From: Bacillus solimangrovi
Lineage (GTDB): Bacteria > Bacillota > Bacilli > Bacillales > Bacillaceae_N
Direction: 5' to 3'
NCBI RefSeq assembly: GCF_001742425.1
Contig: NZ_MJEH01000020.1
Coordinates: forward strand, 1 to 48,994
DNA length: 48,994 bases
Shown one piece after another: positions 34,893 to 44,793 of this stretch (its first letter is position 1; every line of letters starts with the position of its first letter). The notes under the pieces are model-generated. The model searched no databases, was not told the origin of the DNA, and worked only from the letters and a program-made list of their open reading frames with translations. The position numbers and the translations under genes were made by a program.

Positions 34893-35663
34893 ATGTTAAA
34901 AATAGGTCAATATGAATTTAACTCACGTTTATTACTTGGGACTGGTAAATTCCCAGACTTACAAACACAAAAACAAGCAGTTGATGCATCTGCAACAGAA
35001 GTCCTTACATTTGCTGTGAGACGTTTAAATATTGCAGATCCAAATCAACCAAATTTCTTAGAACAGATTAACCTTCATCAATACGCATTACTTCCAAACA
35101 CAGCTGGTGCTGCAACTGCAGAAGAAGCGGTTCGAATTGCAAAATTAGCAAAAGCTACAGGGTTATGTGACATGATTAAAGTTGAAGTCATTGGCGATGA
35201 TCGGACACTTTTACCAGATCCAATCGAAACGTACAAAGCATGTGAAATCTTATTGGAAGAAGGATTTACTGTTCTTCCTTATATCTCAGATGATCTCGTT
35301 CTTGCCAAACGACTTGAACAGCTCGGAGTTCATGCAATCATGCCAGGTGCCTCTCCAATCGGAACAGGCCAAGGTATCATTAACTCTGTCTACTTAAAAT
35401 ACATTATTGAGACTGTTAACGTACCAGTAATCATCGATGCTGGAATTGGTACACCTGCTGATGCTGCAAAGGCTATGGAGCTTGGTGCTGATGGAGTGCT
35501 CTTGAATACAGCTGTTTCAGGCGCAAACGATCCTGTCCAGATGGCTGAAGCGATGAAATTAGCGGTACAAGCAGGTCGAATGGGATATGAAGCGGGCAGA
35601 ATTCCTAAGAAGGAATATGCAACTGCAAGCAGTCCACTAGAAGGAATGAGTAAGGTTGAATGA
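34893..35663 (+). CDS. thiG: Thiazole synthase ThiG
   Basis: This 256-residue TIM-barrel enzyme condenses deoxyxylulose 5-phosphate, glycine imine and ThiS-thiocarboxylate. The Schiff-base lysine is Lys96 in [30 protein letters not shown] is the phosphate-binding end. AGGAGG is about 9 nt before ATG 34893. It overlaps thiF by 8 nt. Confidence 0.96.
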   Translation: MLKIGQYEFNSRLLLGTGKFPDLQTQKQAVDASATEVLTFAVRRLNIADPNQPNFLEQINLHQYALLPNTAGAATAEEAVRIAKLAKATGLCDMIKVEVIGDDRTLLPDPIETYKACEILLEEGFTVLPYISDDLVLAKRLEQLGVHAIMPGASPIGTGQGIINSVYLKYIIETVNVPVIIDAGIGTPADAAKAMELGADGVLLNTAVSGANDPVQMAEAMKLAVQAGRMGYEAGRIPKKEYATASSPLEGMSKVE

Positions 35664-36681
35664 TCGATATTCAAGACAAACTCGCTTTAGCGATATTGGT
35701 GAAGCTGGTCAAGTAAAATTAACGAACAGCCATGTGCTTATCGTTGGTGCTGGAGCATTAGGAACGAGCATTGCTGAAATGCTTACACGCGCAGGAGTCG
35801 GCAAATTAACAATTATTGATCGCGACTATGTTGAGTGGAGCAATTTACAACGTCAACAATTGTATACTGAAGCTGATGCCAAAGCAGGCACACCGAAAGC
35901 ACTCGCCGCATCAAAACGACTTAACGAGATAAACCATGAAGTTGTAATTGAACCTATTGTTGCTGATTTTTTCGATTATAGCACATCACATTCACTTGAT
36001 AAGATTGATCTAATAATGGATGCTACAGATAACTTTGAAACACGCTTCCTTATAAATGATCTGGCTCAGAAACACGATATTCCTTGGATATACGGTGGAG
36101 CAACGGGCAGCACTGGAATCACATATACGATCATCCCGAATGTTACACCCTGCTTAACATGCATGTCTGATACCATTCCAACAAACAATGAAACGTGTGA
36201 CACTGTCGGCGTTATCTCACCAATCATCCAATGGGTTACTGCTCATCAAGTGAATGAAGCAATGAAGCTACTAACAGGTAATAAGGATAAACTTCGTAAT
36301 ACGTTACTATATACAGATTTATGGAAAAATCATTCTTCTTCTATTAAGATGGAAAGTCTCAGAAAAGTCGATTGCCCGTCTTGTGGAGAACATGCTTCAT
36401 TTCCATACTTAAACCATCAACAGAAAACAAAACTAGCTGTTCTTTGTGGAAGAGATACGATTCAAATTCGTCCAGCTCATAATAAGAAATTCGACAGAGC
36501 ACGAATTGAAAGAAATCTTTCCACAATGACAAACAAAGTCGCTATTAATGAATTCATCATTCATGCACACCTTTCTGAAAATAAAAGAGTCGTCATCTTT
36601 TCTGATGGGCGTGTACTACTTCATGGCACAAAGGATGTTGCTGAAGCAGAATCTCTCTACGAGCAATTGATATATTCTTAA
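35656..36681 (+). CDS. thiF: ThiF/MoeB/HesA-family adenylyltransferase
   Basis: This 341-residue E1-like enzyme adenylates the ThiS C-terminus. The ATP site [19 protein letters not shown] (about 32-50) and [13 protein letters not shown] (about 56-68) are canonical. Zinc ligands are CLTC and CPSC. The ~80-residue C-terminal tail beyond CPSC is shorter than a rhodanese domain and may be a small accessory fold. It starts with TTG 35656 inside the thiG end. It closes the operon; thiD, which follows in B. subtilis, is absent. Confidence 0.93.
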   Translation: MNDRYSRQTRFSDIGEAGQVKLTNSHVLIVGAGALGTSIAEMLTRAGVGKLTIIDRDYVEWSNLQRQQLYTEADAKAGTPKALAASKRLNEINHEVVIEPIVADFFDYSTSHSLDKIDLIMDATDNFETRFLINDLAQKHDIPWIYGGATGSTGITYTIIPNVTPCLTCMSDTIPTNNETCDTVGVISPIIQWVTAHQVNEAMKLLTGNKDKLRNTLLYTDLWKNHSSSIKMESLRKVDCPSCGEHASFPYLNHQQKTKLAVLCGRDTIQIRPAHNKKFDRARIERNLSTMTNKVAINEFIIHAHLSENKRVVIFSDGRVLLHGTKDVAEAESLYEQLIYS

Positions 36682-36690
36682 TAACATTAA

Positions 36691-36725
36691 GAAACCCGAG
36701 CAAATTTTGCTCGGGTTTATTTTTA
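36691..36725. terminator. Terminator of the thi operon
   Basis: AAACCCGAGCAAA (36692-36704) and TTTGCTCGGGTTT (36706-36718) form a strong stem with ATTTTT after it on the plus strand. It may also serve the convergent gene at 36745. Confidence 0.92.
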
Positions 36726-36744
36726 TAACTTTAATTTCACAACT

Positions 36745-37440
36745 CTAAATATATGTGTACCCGAAGTCATGGCTAAAGTTCGTCGTTTCGTTTTCTTTAA
36801 TCATTATCTCTTCAACAGTATGTTTCTTTAAATTCAGAAATCCAAACTCATTGAAGTTCCCTATGTTTAATACTTTCCGTAATGTTTGCTGTGTATAACT
36901 ATCAATTGGTTCCTTCATATTCCTTCTTGTTTTGTTGGATAATACAAGTAATACATAATTACCAGCTGGAATATTAGACATTTCGTAATGCCCATATCCA
37001 TCCGCATTTACCGCATACACACCCTCCATACCTACTGTAATTCCAAATGTTAATAGCGATAAATCATCGTCACTATATCGTGAACTATCAAATGTCTCAG
37101 AGATTAATACAATTTTCGCATCAACATCACCTTTGGTGCCTACAAAATCGTTATACTGCCAAGTAATCGTTCCTTTTAATGAACCTTTACCTGTAACTAC
37201 TTCTTTTACTGGTTCTTCTTTTTTAGTTACTTCAGTTGTATTCATGTTGTTCTCACTCGTTAATGAATTAGAAACAGGCTCTTCTTCCTGAAATACAAAC
37301 TTAGTAGGTTCATTTTTTGTAAATAATTCTTGTATATTCGATGGATTATCTGCTAATGCTCGAAATACTAAAATCCAAACTAATACGGCAATTGGAATTA
37401 ATGTAAATATCAACATACTTACAAGCATCTTTTTGATCAT
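36745..37440 (-). CDS. Membrane-anchored protein with carboxypeptidase-regulatory-like domain
   Basis: This 231-residue protein has one N-terminal membrane helix (about residues 5-28) and a Glu/Thr/Asn-rich linker (about 40-82). Its C-terminal beta-sandwich resembles carboxypeptidase regulatory (CarboxypepD_reg) repeats, with GTITWQYNDFVGTKGDV at the start and GYGHYEMSNIPAGNYVLLV, a typical strand-turn pair. It should face outward. The role is unknown; binding or adhesion is a guess. GGGGGAG lies about 11 nt before ATG 37440. Confidence 0.75.
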   Translation of the reverse strand: MIKKMLVSMLIFTLIPIAVLVWILVFRALADNPSNIQELFTKNEPTKFVFQEEEPVSNSLTSENNMNTTEVTKKEEPVKEVVTGKGSLKGTITWQYNDFVGTKGDVDAKIVLISETFDSSRYSDDDLSLLTFGITVGMEGVYAVNADGYGHYEMSNIPAGNYVLLVLSNKTRRNMKEPIDSYTQQTLRKVLNIGNFNEFGFLNLKKHTVEEIMIKENETTNFSHDFGYTYI

Positions 37441-37587
37441 CTATTTACGTTCTCCCCCAATCCTAAAGCAACCTTTACTATGTAATACTTAAACTTTCTT
37501 GAAATCCTTATACTTTCCAATTTTAAAGATGAACCTCTAAGTAATCAATATGATTTCGGTGAATTTATTACATTAATGAGTAAATTT

Positions 37588-37619
37588 AAATGAGCTACTG
37601 ATTAATCAGCAGCCCATTT
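37588..37619 (-). terminator. Terminator of spoVR
   Basis: Arms 37588-37602 and 37605-37619 pair over 15 bp with two G-U pairs in the minus-strand RNA, followed by a T-rich run (TTTAAATTTAC). Confidence 0.75.
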
Positions 37620-37631
37620 AACATTCAATAT

Positions 37632-39044
37632 CTACAAATACTTTCTATGCATATTCTTGCCGTCATATGTGAACAAAACATCCTTCTTCTCAACAACAGT
37701 TTCCATATGCACAGCTCTTCCCCATAATTGATAAACGTACGGAAGAACCTTCTCTAAATATTTCAAATCAAGCTCGATATCTTCAAACCAATGCTTCAAA
37801 TACAATTCTCCATTTTTTAAATAATCGCCATCATTAACCGTAATATACGGGAAGCCACCATTAACTCTCATGTTGACAAGCTGGTCACGCACCGCTTCCC
37901 ATTCCTTATCTACAATTTTATAATCCCTGCCTTGTTTTTGGAATAAATACATATCTTCTCTCATGACTAAATCCTTCGTTAAATAATTGCGTATAAAGGA
38001 AATATCAGACTCAACTTCACGTACTTCAAACATCTTCTCTCTTCCAGAGCCAGCTTTCACACCACGCTTCTTCATTTCTTCTGTTGGATCGTTGTACCTT
38101 TCCTCGATGTCTTCAAAAATCTTCAAACCTAAATAATAAGGGTTAATCGATGTACGTGACGGTTGCACAACTCCTGCATTTAATTTAGCAAACTCGACTG
38201 CTTCATCACTCGTTAAATCCATTTCACGTAAAATACGTGCATGCCAATACGAAGCCCAGCCTTCGTTCATGATCTTCGTCTCTAGTTGTGGCCAGAAATA
38301 CAACATTTCTTGCCGCATCATCGTTAAAATATCACGTTGCCAATCTTCTAATTCACGGCTATATTCTTCGATAAAGAGCAGGATATCTTTCTCTGGATTA
38401 GGCGGGAACTTCTTCTTCGTTTTTTGTTGTTTATTTTTTCTTTTTTGTGACCCATCTAATTTCCATAGGTCATCATATGGTGTGATGATTTCATCTTCTA
38501 CTTCTTCATCATCATCTTCCATTGACCAAGCAAGCTGTGGACGTAAAATAGACGGATCAATATGTTCTTGAATTGCAAGAACTGCATCGAGAAACTCCTC
38601 TACTTCTTGCTTCCCATATTCATGTTCATAGTTTGAGACACGTTGTGCAGTTGCGGCCATACTTTCCACCATATCTCGCTTCGTATTCATAAATCGAGCG
38701 TTGTTCTTAAAGAAATCACAGTGTGCTAACACGTGCGCCACAATTAACTTATTTTGCACAAGGCTATTCGTATCAAGTAGAAATGCATAACAAGGATCTG
38801 AATTTATAACGAGCTCATAAATCTTGCTTAAACCTAAATCATATTGCAACTTCATCTTATGAAATTGCTTTCCGAAGCTCCAATGTGAGAAACGAGTTGG
38901 CATGCCATATGAACCAAACGTATAAATGATTTCAGCTGGGCAAATTTCATAACGCATATCAAAAAAATCAAGTCCAAACCCTTTAGCAATCTCCGTAATT
39001 TCATCAATTGCATATGCTAGCCCTTTATGCTCTTCTGTTTCCAT
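37632..39044 (-). CDS. spoVR: SpoVR family protein, stage V sporulation protein R
   Basis: This 470-residue cytoplasmic protein has the SpoVR hallmarks [32 protein letters not shown] (first part), [25 protein letters not shown] and [19 protein letters not shown] Lys-rich insert (about 200-215) interrupts the acidic middle. In Bacillus it is needed for proper cortex formation; the activity is unclear. AAAGGAGAG precedes ATG 39044. The usual partners yhbH and prkA are not adjacent; YhdB is close by, as in B. subtilis. Confidence 0.95.
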   Translation of the reverse strand: METEEHKGLAYAIDEITEIAKGFGLDFFDMRYEICPAEIIYTFGSYGMPTRFSHWSFGKQFHKMKLQYDLGLSKIYELVINSDPCYAFLLDTNSLVQNKLIVAHVLAHCDFFKNNARFMNTKRDMVESMAATAQRVSNYEHEYGKQEVEEFLDAVLAIQEHIDPSILRPQLAWSMEDDDEEVEDEIITPYDDLWKLDGSQKRKNKQQKTKKKFPPNPEKDILLFIEEYSRELEDWQRDILTMMRQEMLYFWPQLETKIMNEGWASYWHARILREMDLTSDEAVEFAKLNAGVVQPSRTSINPYYLGLKIFEDIEERYNDPTEEMKKRGVKAGSGREKMFEVREVESDISFIRNYLTKDLVMREDMYLFQKQGRDYKIVDKEWEAVRDQLVNMRVNGGFPYITVNDGDYLKNGELYLKHWFEDIELDLKYLEKVLPYVYQLWGRAVHMETVVEKKDVLFTYDGKNMHRKYL

Positions 39045-39263
39045 GTTCCATCTCTCCTTTGAGTTGTACCTATATGTTCAATTTATGAAGCAGATATGGA
39101 GAACATGTGGAAAGAAACAGAAAACCCGTTTACAAATGTAAAACGGGACGAATTATCATTATTTTTTTTTCGAACAAACGGTGATTAACAATCATTGCTA
39201 TTCGCATCTGCACATTTTTCCTGTATGATAGAAATTGCGTTTATTCATAAGGAGTGATTATGT

Positions 39264-40013
39264 GTGAATCAACCATTAACATATGAACAAATTCTTAATG
39301 TATGTAAAACAATTAATGATAAATATATGCCAGATGAGTCGACTTTTTATGAAAAAGTTGATGAATTACTTCAAGATGAGGAACATGATGCAGATCAGCT
39401 TGTTGTGATTGCATATCGTGAGTTATTGAAATCACTCGATCAACAAATAGAAGTAATTGAAGAACAGGTAAATATATCTCCAACTTGTTTTAAAGGCTGT
39501 GCTTTTTGCTGTTATTTCCCAATCATCGTAACGAAGCTTGAAGCAAAAGTGATTTTATCTCATATTAACAGTCTGCCTGCTGAGGATAGAAAAAGTGTAT
39601 TAGCTCACTTAAACCAATATTTCCTTGAGCATGAAAATAAAATGAATGAAGTATGTTCATTAGACTTCCATGAAGATCCGGACTTTAAAAAGAAATATAT
39701 CACTCAGCAATTACCATGTCCAATGCTTAATACAAAGACAAATACATGTGTCGCTTATAAAGCACGTCCGACACCTTGTCGTACGTACTTAAATTATGGT
39801 TCACCACAAGTATGCGCGAATAACTTAGTACCTAAAGAACCATTTAGTTATGAATTCTTACACGAATATTATTTCCAAGCCTTTAACGAGCTTATTCAAG
39901 TCCTGCTCTCGAATGGGGAGGAAATTAATACCATAAATTACCCAGATGACTTATTTGAATATGATTACTTGCCAAACCATCTAAAGCGTGAGTTAGAAGA
40001 CCAGTCACATTAA
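39264..40013 (+). CDS. YkgJ-type cysteine-cluster protein
   Basis: This 249-residue protein contains CFKGCAFCC (about residues 75-83), CPMLNTKTNTC (about 151-161) and RPTPCRTY, the Cys pattern of the YkgJ/DUF188 zinc- or iron-sulfur-binding family, embedded in an otherwise helical fold. The role is unknown. The start is GTG 39264, with AAGGAG 9 nt upstream. The stop codon lies in the loop of its own terminator. Confidence 0.85.
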   Translation: MNQPLTYEQILNVCKTINDKYMPDESTFYEKVDELLQDEEHDADQLVVIAYRELLKSLDQQIEVIEEQVNISPTCFKGCAFCCYFPIIVTKLEAKVILSHINSLPAEDRKSVLAHLNQYFLEHENKMNEVCSLDFHEDPDFKKKYITQQLPCPMLNTKTNTCVAYKARPTPCRTYLNYGSPQVCANNLVPKEPFSYEFLHEYYFQAFNELIQVLLSNGEEINTINYPDDLFEYDYLPNHLKRELEDQSH

Positions 40014-40026
40014 TGACAGGTCTTCT
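39995..40026 (+). terminator. Terminator overlapping the YkgJ-type gene end
   Basis: AGAAGACCAGTCA (39995-40007) pairs with TGACAGGTCTTCT (40014-40026) except for one A-A mismatch; the TAA stop (40011-40013) is in the loop. TTTACTTAT follows. It may also serve the convergent DJ-1-like gene. Confidence 0.8.
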
Positions 40027-40030
40027 TTAC

Positions 40031-40555
40031 TTATATTTTCTTCAGAGCGTTCACGATAGCTTCGTTAAATTTTGGAATATCCTTCGGTCCACGACTAGTG
40101 ACTAAATTTTCACAAACAACTACTTCTTCATCAAACACATTTGCACCTGCATATCGTAAATCCTCATGAATTGATTTATAACCAGTCATATTATGGCCAG
40201 ATACTGTGCCAGCTGTTAACAAAAGCTGTGGTCCGTGACAAATTGCAAATACTGGCTTTTTCGTATACATAAAATGCTTTACAAAACGTACAAACCGTTC
40301 ATCTACACGTAAATTATCTGGTGAGAAACCACCGGGGATAAACAAAGCATCGAAGTCTTCAGGATTTACTTGATCGATTCCCGCATCTGACTTCACTTGT
40401 ACTTCTTTTTGCTTTCCAGTTAACGTATCTCCTTTAATATGACTAATTACACTCAATGTATGACCAGCGTTCCTCAATGCTTCAGCTGGACCTGTATATT
40501 CGACATCTTCGAACATATGTGTCATCACTACCGCTACCTTTGCAACACTATTCAA
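40031..40555 (-). CDS. DJ-1/PfpI family protein (class I amidotransferase-like)
   Basis: This 174-residue protein has the nucleophile elbow AICHGPQLL, with Cys106-His107, and the partner Glu16 typical of PfpI/YraA/YfkM proteins. These act in carbonyl and general stress, as proteases, deglycases or glyoxalases, with the true activity debated. The start is TTG 40555, with AAGGAG 9 nt upstream. It is a single-gene unit. Confidence 0.92.
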   Translation of the reverse strand: MNSVAKVAVVMTHMFEDVEYTGPAEALRNAGHTLSVISHIKGDTLTGKQKEVQVKSDAGIDQVNPEDFDALFIPGGFSPDNLRVDERFVRFVKHFMYTKKPVFAICHGPQLLLTAGTVSGHNMTGYKSIHEDLRYAGANVFDEEVVVCENLVTSRGPKDIPKFNEAIVNALKKI

Positions 40556-40755
40556 TTACAACCACTCCTTACTTAATGAATAAGACACTGTCCTTAACTT
40601 GTGATTTATACATACTTACTCATTCATTCCAAATATTTTTTTATGAAAAGGTCTAATTGGTATGTAACAGTGTGAACGCCATGATTTACAACGTGAACTT
40701 TTATCAGCAGGAGCACACACTAAAAGCAACCCAATCAAACAGGGGGAGATGTCAT

Positions 40756-40995
40756 ATGGGGACTGTTGATTACGATCGAGCGTTATATTACATCTATCGC
40801 AACGAATGGGATAATTTATTATTGCTAATGGTTCGAACAAAGGATGATTTACTTTCAAAGAAAATTGAGCATTTTTTACACGCTTGTCATTTTGAATATG
40901 ACTTAAGTGTCATCAATCGCAAAACAGAAACACTTTTTAAGTATCTTGACCATGCACTTGAAGCAACCCCAATTGTTGCTACTGAAGTTTATTAA
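40756..40995 (+). CDS. yhdB: YhdB family protein
   Basis: This 79-residue protein begins MGTVDYDRALYYIYRNEWDN and continues LLLLMVRTKDDLLSKKIEHF, a helical pattern I recognise as B. subtilis YhdB. The function is unknown. The frame is open for 33 codons upstream, but GGGGAG 8 nt before ATG 40756 marks the start. It lies near spoVR as in B. subtilis, which supports the call. Confidence 0.88.
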   Translation: MGTVDYDRALYYIYRNEWDNLLLLMVRTKDDLLSKKIEHFLHACHFEYDLSVINRKTETLFKYLDHALEATPIVATEVY

Positions 40996-41002
40996 TATAC
41001 AG

Positions 41003-41040
41003 CTTACATTAGAGGTGATTTTCCCCACCACTAATGTAAG
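41003..41040 (+). terminator. Hairpin downstream of yhdB
   Basis: CTTACATTAG (41003-41012) is exactly inverted at 41031-41040. It lies 8 nt after the yhdB stop; the U-tract is weak. Confidence 0.65.
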
Positions 41041-41170
41041 TTCATCCAATCATATCATTACTGTATATACTAACTAATTAAAGTATGAGAAGGGTTCATT
41101 TTATTTATTCATCATATAATGAAACTCCTCATTCCAATTATTATGAAAGGAGAGTTAAAATCCTTTTTAA

Positions 41171-42397
41171 TTAATTTACAGTTGCTGTCCCTTTTAAGAA
41201 TGTTTTCTTCATTGCAACTTTTGACACGATCACAATGAATACTGATAGGACACAAATTATACTTAAGATTACTAAAGCTACAATTGTACCGAATTGTGGA
41301 ATAATAAACGTAAATGCGCCAATTAAGATTAACCTCAATCCCATTCCGATAACACGAAAGACACTCATGACTCGCCCTACAATTTCGTTAGGTATTAATT
41401 CCATAATCAAAATATTTCTACTTACTCTTGAACCAGCATTTCCAAACCCAATAATCAATGAAATCCCTACTAGCAACATTGCATTTGGTATAGTGGTTAT
41501 GATTAACATTGCTATTGCAAAGAGCGCAACGGTTGTGACTACTGTTTCTTCTTTTCCTAACTTATGAATCATTTTTGGTATTAATAGACCTGCACAAATT
41601 GCTCCAACCGCATAGATCATCTCCTTCGTTCCGTATATCGTTGCACTCGCTTGAAGTGTTTGATTGATATGAATTGGAAATACATAATTTGTAACCATTA
41701 CAACTATAAAAGGCAAGAAAGATGCAAATAGGAATAGAGCTAATGGTGGCGTCTTTTTCATATAAGTGAATCCACTCAGCAATTTTTTATTAAAAGATAT
41801 GCTCTCCTTCTCTTCCACATTTGAACGTTCATATGGAATCATATAAAGTAATAAAAATGCTGCAATATATGATAATACATCAACGATTAATATCCATACT
41901 AAGTCTATTTTTCCGATAATAAGACTTGCCACTCCACCAGCGATAACTGCAGATAATTGACCTTGGACTTCCATGGCTCCATTCAAAGTCTCATATTGTT
42001 CTTTTGAAAAAATCTCCTGGTTAAAGGCAAATATCGTAGGATAAAATAAATTATAGTACAAAGCACCAGTAGCAAATATGAGAATAAGTTGCCAAGTAAC
42101 AAACTCACCGTTAATTAATCCTAACAATGCCATGCAAAGAACAATAACTGCACCACCTACTTCTCCAATTAGAAGAAGGTTCTTTCTTGATACTCTGTCA
42201 ACCAACAACCCGATGTACGGTGTAATGATAAACATGAATAAGGTAACCATAAAAGAAACATAACCAAATACCACCTCTCCATTTTGTTTTGATATAAGTA
42301 ACCAAGGAACAGTTATTAACGTCACTCCAGAGCCAATTGATGAAAAAATATTAGCCAACATCATCTTAATAAACCGTTTATCTTTCCTTAGGTCCAT
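41171..42397 (-). CDS. MFS transporter (MFS_3 / macrolide-efflux-like)
   Basis: This MFS protein of about 408 residues has 12 predicted helices. The helix-1 start (FIKMMLANIFSSIGSGVTLI) and the loop GLLVDRVSRKNLL match the enterobactin/macrolide-exporter group. The substrate is unknown. ATG 42409 has no good RBS; Met5 at 42397 has GGTG 6 nt upstream and is preferred, with moderate certainty. It is alone and not in operon with the two-component genes, which are shut off by their own terminator. Confidence 0.87.
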   Translation of the reverse strand: MDLRKDKRFIKMMLANIFSSIGSGVTLITVPWLLISKQNGEVVFGYVSFMVTLFMFIITPYIGLLVDRVSRKNLLLIGEVGGAVIVLCMALLGLINGEFVTWQLILIFATGALYYNLFYPTIFAFNQEIFSKEQYETLNGAMEVQGQLSAVIAGGVASLIIGKIDLVWILIVDVLSYIAAFLLLYMIPYERSNVEEKESISFNKKLLSGFTYMKKTPPLALFLFASFLPFIVVMVTNYVFPIHINQTLQASATIYGTKEMIYAVGAICAGLLIPKMIHKLGKEETVVTTVALFAIAMLIITTIPNAMLLVGISLIIGFGNAGSRVSRNILIMELIPNEIVGRVMSVFRVIGMGLRLILIGAFTFIIPQFGTIVALVILSIICVLSVFIVIVSKVAMKKTFLKGTATVN

Positions 42398-42484
42398 TTC
42401 GTTCACCATCTTTCGTTTATTAACTTAACTCCATTTTATTAAAATGCAGAACAAACTTTATCAACGCACAGATTGAACTTCACA

Positions 42485-42518
42485 TACAAAAAAAGCCCGA
42501 CAAAATTGTCAGGCTTTT
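42485..42518 (-). terminator. Terminator of the two-component operon
   Basis: AAAAGCCCGACAA (42491-42503) pairs with TTGTCAGGCTTTT (42506-42518) with one G-U pair in the minus-strand RNA, followed by TTTTTTTG. Confidence 0.9.
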
Positions 42519-42569
42519 CTACGACTTTCGTCTTACCATATGAGAAATGTCATCTATAGTCTAAATATG

Positions 42570-43202
42570 TTAAATGCCATGTTTTACTGCATATAAAGCA
42601 GCTTGTGTGCGATCTGACACTTGTAACTTTCCAAAAATATTTGTAACGTGTGTTTTTACCGTCTTTTCTGTAATTACTAAACTTGAAGCAATTTCCTTAT
42701 TACTCTTACCGTGAGCAATTTCTCGTAGCACTTCCTTCTCTCTTGGTGTTAAATCATCGAGAAGATTCTTTTCTTTTCCTCCATTAGACAAATGACTCAT
42801 CAAATGGCTCGTAGCAGATGGATGAAGTCTACGTTCACCTTTATGAACAGCATGTATAATTTGAACAAGTTCGTCAGGTTCAATTTCTTTCAATTGATAA
42901 CCTGAAGCCCCTGCTTCAATAGCAGGAATGACATCATCTTGTTCAGAAAAACTCGTTAAAATTATAACTTCAGTTTCAGGAACTTGTTTTTTAATTTGTT
43001 TCGTTGCTTCAACCCCATCTAAAACAGGCATCTGTAAATCTAATAAAACGATATGTGGACAGAGAGAGTTAGCTAATTCAACAGCCTCTTGACCATTTGA
43101 GGCTTCACCAATCACTTCAATATCTTTTTGTGTTTTTAGAAAATAGACTAAACCTTGCCGAACCATTGGGTGATCATCAGCAATTAACACTCGTATGCTC
43201 AT
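42570..43202 (-). CDS. NarL/LuxR-type response regulator (YhcZ-like)
   Basis: This 210-residue regulator has a receiver domain (about 1-120) with Asp9, Asp10, phospho-acceptor Asp55 (LLDLQMP), Thr83 and Lys105. A LuxR helix-turn-helix follows (about 145-205, LTPREKEVLREIAHGKSNKEIA). It overlaps the kinase gene by 4 nt (ATGA) and so is translationally coupled. By gene order near pgcA/glpD and the kinase's GAF domain it looks like YhcZ; the targets are unknown. Confidence 0.93.
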   Translation of the reverse strand: MSIRVLIADDHPMVRQGLVYFLKTQKDIEVIGEASNGQEAVELANSLCPHIVLLDLQMPVLDGVEATKQIKKQVPETEVIILTSFSEQDDVIPAIEAGASGYQLKEIEPDELVQIIHAVHKGERRLHPSATSHLMSHLSNGGKEKNLLDDLTPREKEVLREIAHGKSNKEIASSLVITEKTVKTHVTNIFGKLQVSDRTQAALYAVKHGI

Positions 43203-44659
43203 TTCATACCTCCTCCATCTTCAATCGGTATCTCTATCATTATATTTGTTCCTTCAGATTCCTTACTATATATCTCAACTTTCCCATTTAGAATCTCAAC
43301 ACGCTCCTGCATTGTTTTTAGGCCTAGTGACGGTATAGGTTGACCTTTATCATAATCAAACCCTTTCCCACTGTCGTGAATTACAATTGTTACTGATTGT
43401 TTCAGTCGTTGAATTTTGATTGAAGCATCATTTGTACCCGCATGCTTTTTAATATTATGAAGACATTCCTGTACAACCCGCCATAAACACTCTTCAATAA
43501 CGGTTGGTAGATGAAGCGAACCACTACTATCAATCGCAACTTCAAGCTGTAATGTCTTGGCATATGTTGAAATCGCATTAACGAGACCATGATTTAATTG
43601 AACTGGACGCAATTGCCATATTAATGTTCTCATTTCTTTCAATGCCTGTTGTGATAATGATTGAACATACTCAAGCCCATCCACTAACTCAGCATCTTGT
43701 GCGCGTTCTTTTAATCCTCTGACCGTTAACGTTAAAGAGAAGAGTAATTGATTTACTGAATCATGAAGATCCCTTGCCAATCGATTGCGTTCTTCAACTT
43801 TTGCTAGCTCTTGTTGTTCTAATTGAAGTCTAAAATTCTCATACGTTACTGCAACATATTGCGTAATATGTTGCATAATATCTCGGTCAATTTCATCTAA
43901 AACGCTTCCTTGAACACGTAAAGATATAACTGATTGACCTGCTGAAAATGTTGTTGTATATGAATCGTTGTCGTCATTTATTTTATTAATGGTTTGAAAC
44001 GTTTCACCATTAATTGTGAACGTAACACCGTCCCATTGAAAGTGAGATGCGAGTAATTGATCGATTCGTGCAGGTATTTTTCGATTCAGTTCTGTTGTAA
44101 ATGCACCGTATCTTTGAAACATCTCAGAACGTTTTTCTTCCTTCTGTAAATCTTGCATTCGTTTAATCGCTGTTCCAATTTGGTAACCAGCTGCTTCTAA
44201 TAATGATAATTCACGTTCTGTAAAATGTTCCTTACCTCCAGCAGCAACATTCAACACTCCATATGTTTTTGTGCCCGCAACGAGTGGAATCGTTGCATGA
44301 TGTGTCACGTCATTTGTTTCCCCCCACTCAAAACTAACAGCATCATCTAGACGTTTGCATTCCATAATATTCACTGGTTTTGTTAATCTTCCATCTTGAA
44401 AACGATCCACACACCAGCATTCCCCTTCACACATCGGAAACTTATTCTTCACGCACAATGCTGGCGGTAGATTCACATCACTAATAAGAGTGTGTTCACC
44501 TTTTTCATCTATAAAAAAAATCCAACCCGTTTCAAGGTTCGTCACCTTTAACAATTCGGCTACTACAACATCTAACATATCTTCTAAACACTGACCTTGA
44601 TTTAAGGTTTTTGCGATACTTTTTAACGTATTCATTTCATTTGAAAAATTATTATCCAC
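43199..44659 (-). CDS. GAF-domain sensor histidine kinase (YhcY-like)
   Basis: This 486-residue soluble kinase has no membrane helix. It has a GAF domain (about 15-165), a second sensor-like region (about 180-280), a HisKA_3 dimerisation helix with His299 (ARDLHDSVNQ) and an ATPase domain with Asn402 (ECLHNIKKHA) and SGKGFD. The GAF domain holds Cys69, Cys77, Cys81, Cys83 and Cys101 (MCEGECWC), a cluster suited to a metal or Fe-S centre or to redox sensing. The start is GTG 44659 after AAGGTG. Confidence 0.92.
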   Translation of the reverse strand: MDNNFSNEMNTLKSIAKTLNQGQCLEDMLDVVVAELLKVTNLETGWIFFIDEKGEHTLISDVNLPPALCVKNKFPMCEGECWCVDRFQDGRLTKPVNIMECKRLDDAVSFEWGETNDVTHHATIPLVAGTKTYGVLNVAAGGKEHFTERELSLLEAAGYQIGTAIKRMQDLQKEEKRSEMFQRYGAFTTELNRKIPARIDQLLASHFQWDGVTFTINGETFQTINKINDDNDSYTTTFSAGQSVISLRVQGSVLDEIDRDIMQHITQYVAVTYENFRLQLEQQELAKVEERNRLARDLHDSVNQLLFSLTLTVRGLKERAQDAELVDGLEYVQSLSQQALKEMRTLIWQLRPVQLNHGLVNAISTYAKTLQLEVAIDSSGSLHLPTVIEECLWRVVQECLHNIKKHAGTNDASIKIQRLKQSVTIVIHDSGKGFDYDKGQPIPSLGLKTMQERVEILNGKVEIYSKESEGTNIMIEIPIEDGGGMK

Positions 44660-44793
44660 GAAATCACCTTTGTTTTTCTTCTATTATAGAGAGAAAAACA
44701 AAAACTTTCAGTAAAATTAGCATCCTCTTCTGGAAAAAATTAAAAATGGTGGTATAATTCTTATAATCTTTATCATGAAGGGGAGGGGACGTT

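Noticed and set aside
39124-39148. Imperfect CCCGTTT/AAACGGG hairpin upstream of spoVR
   Set aside because: It has a bulge, and no gene on either strand ends there; I could not connect it to a terminator or an operator.
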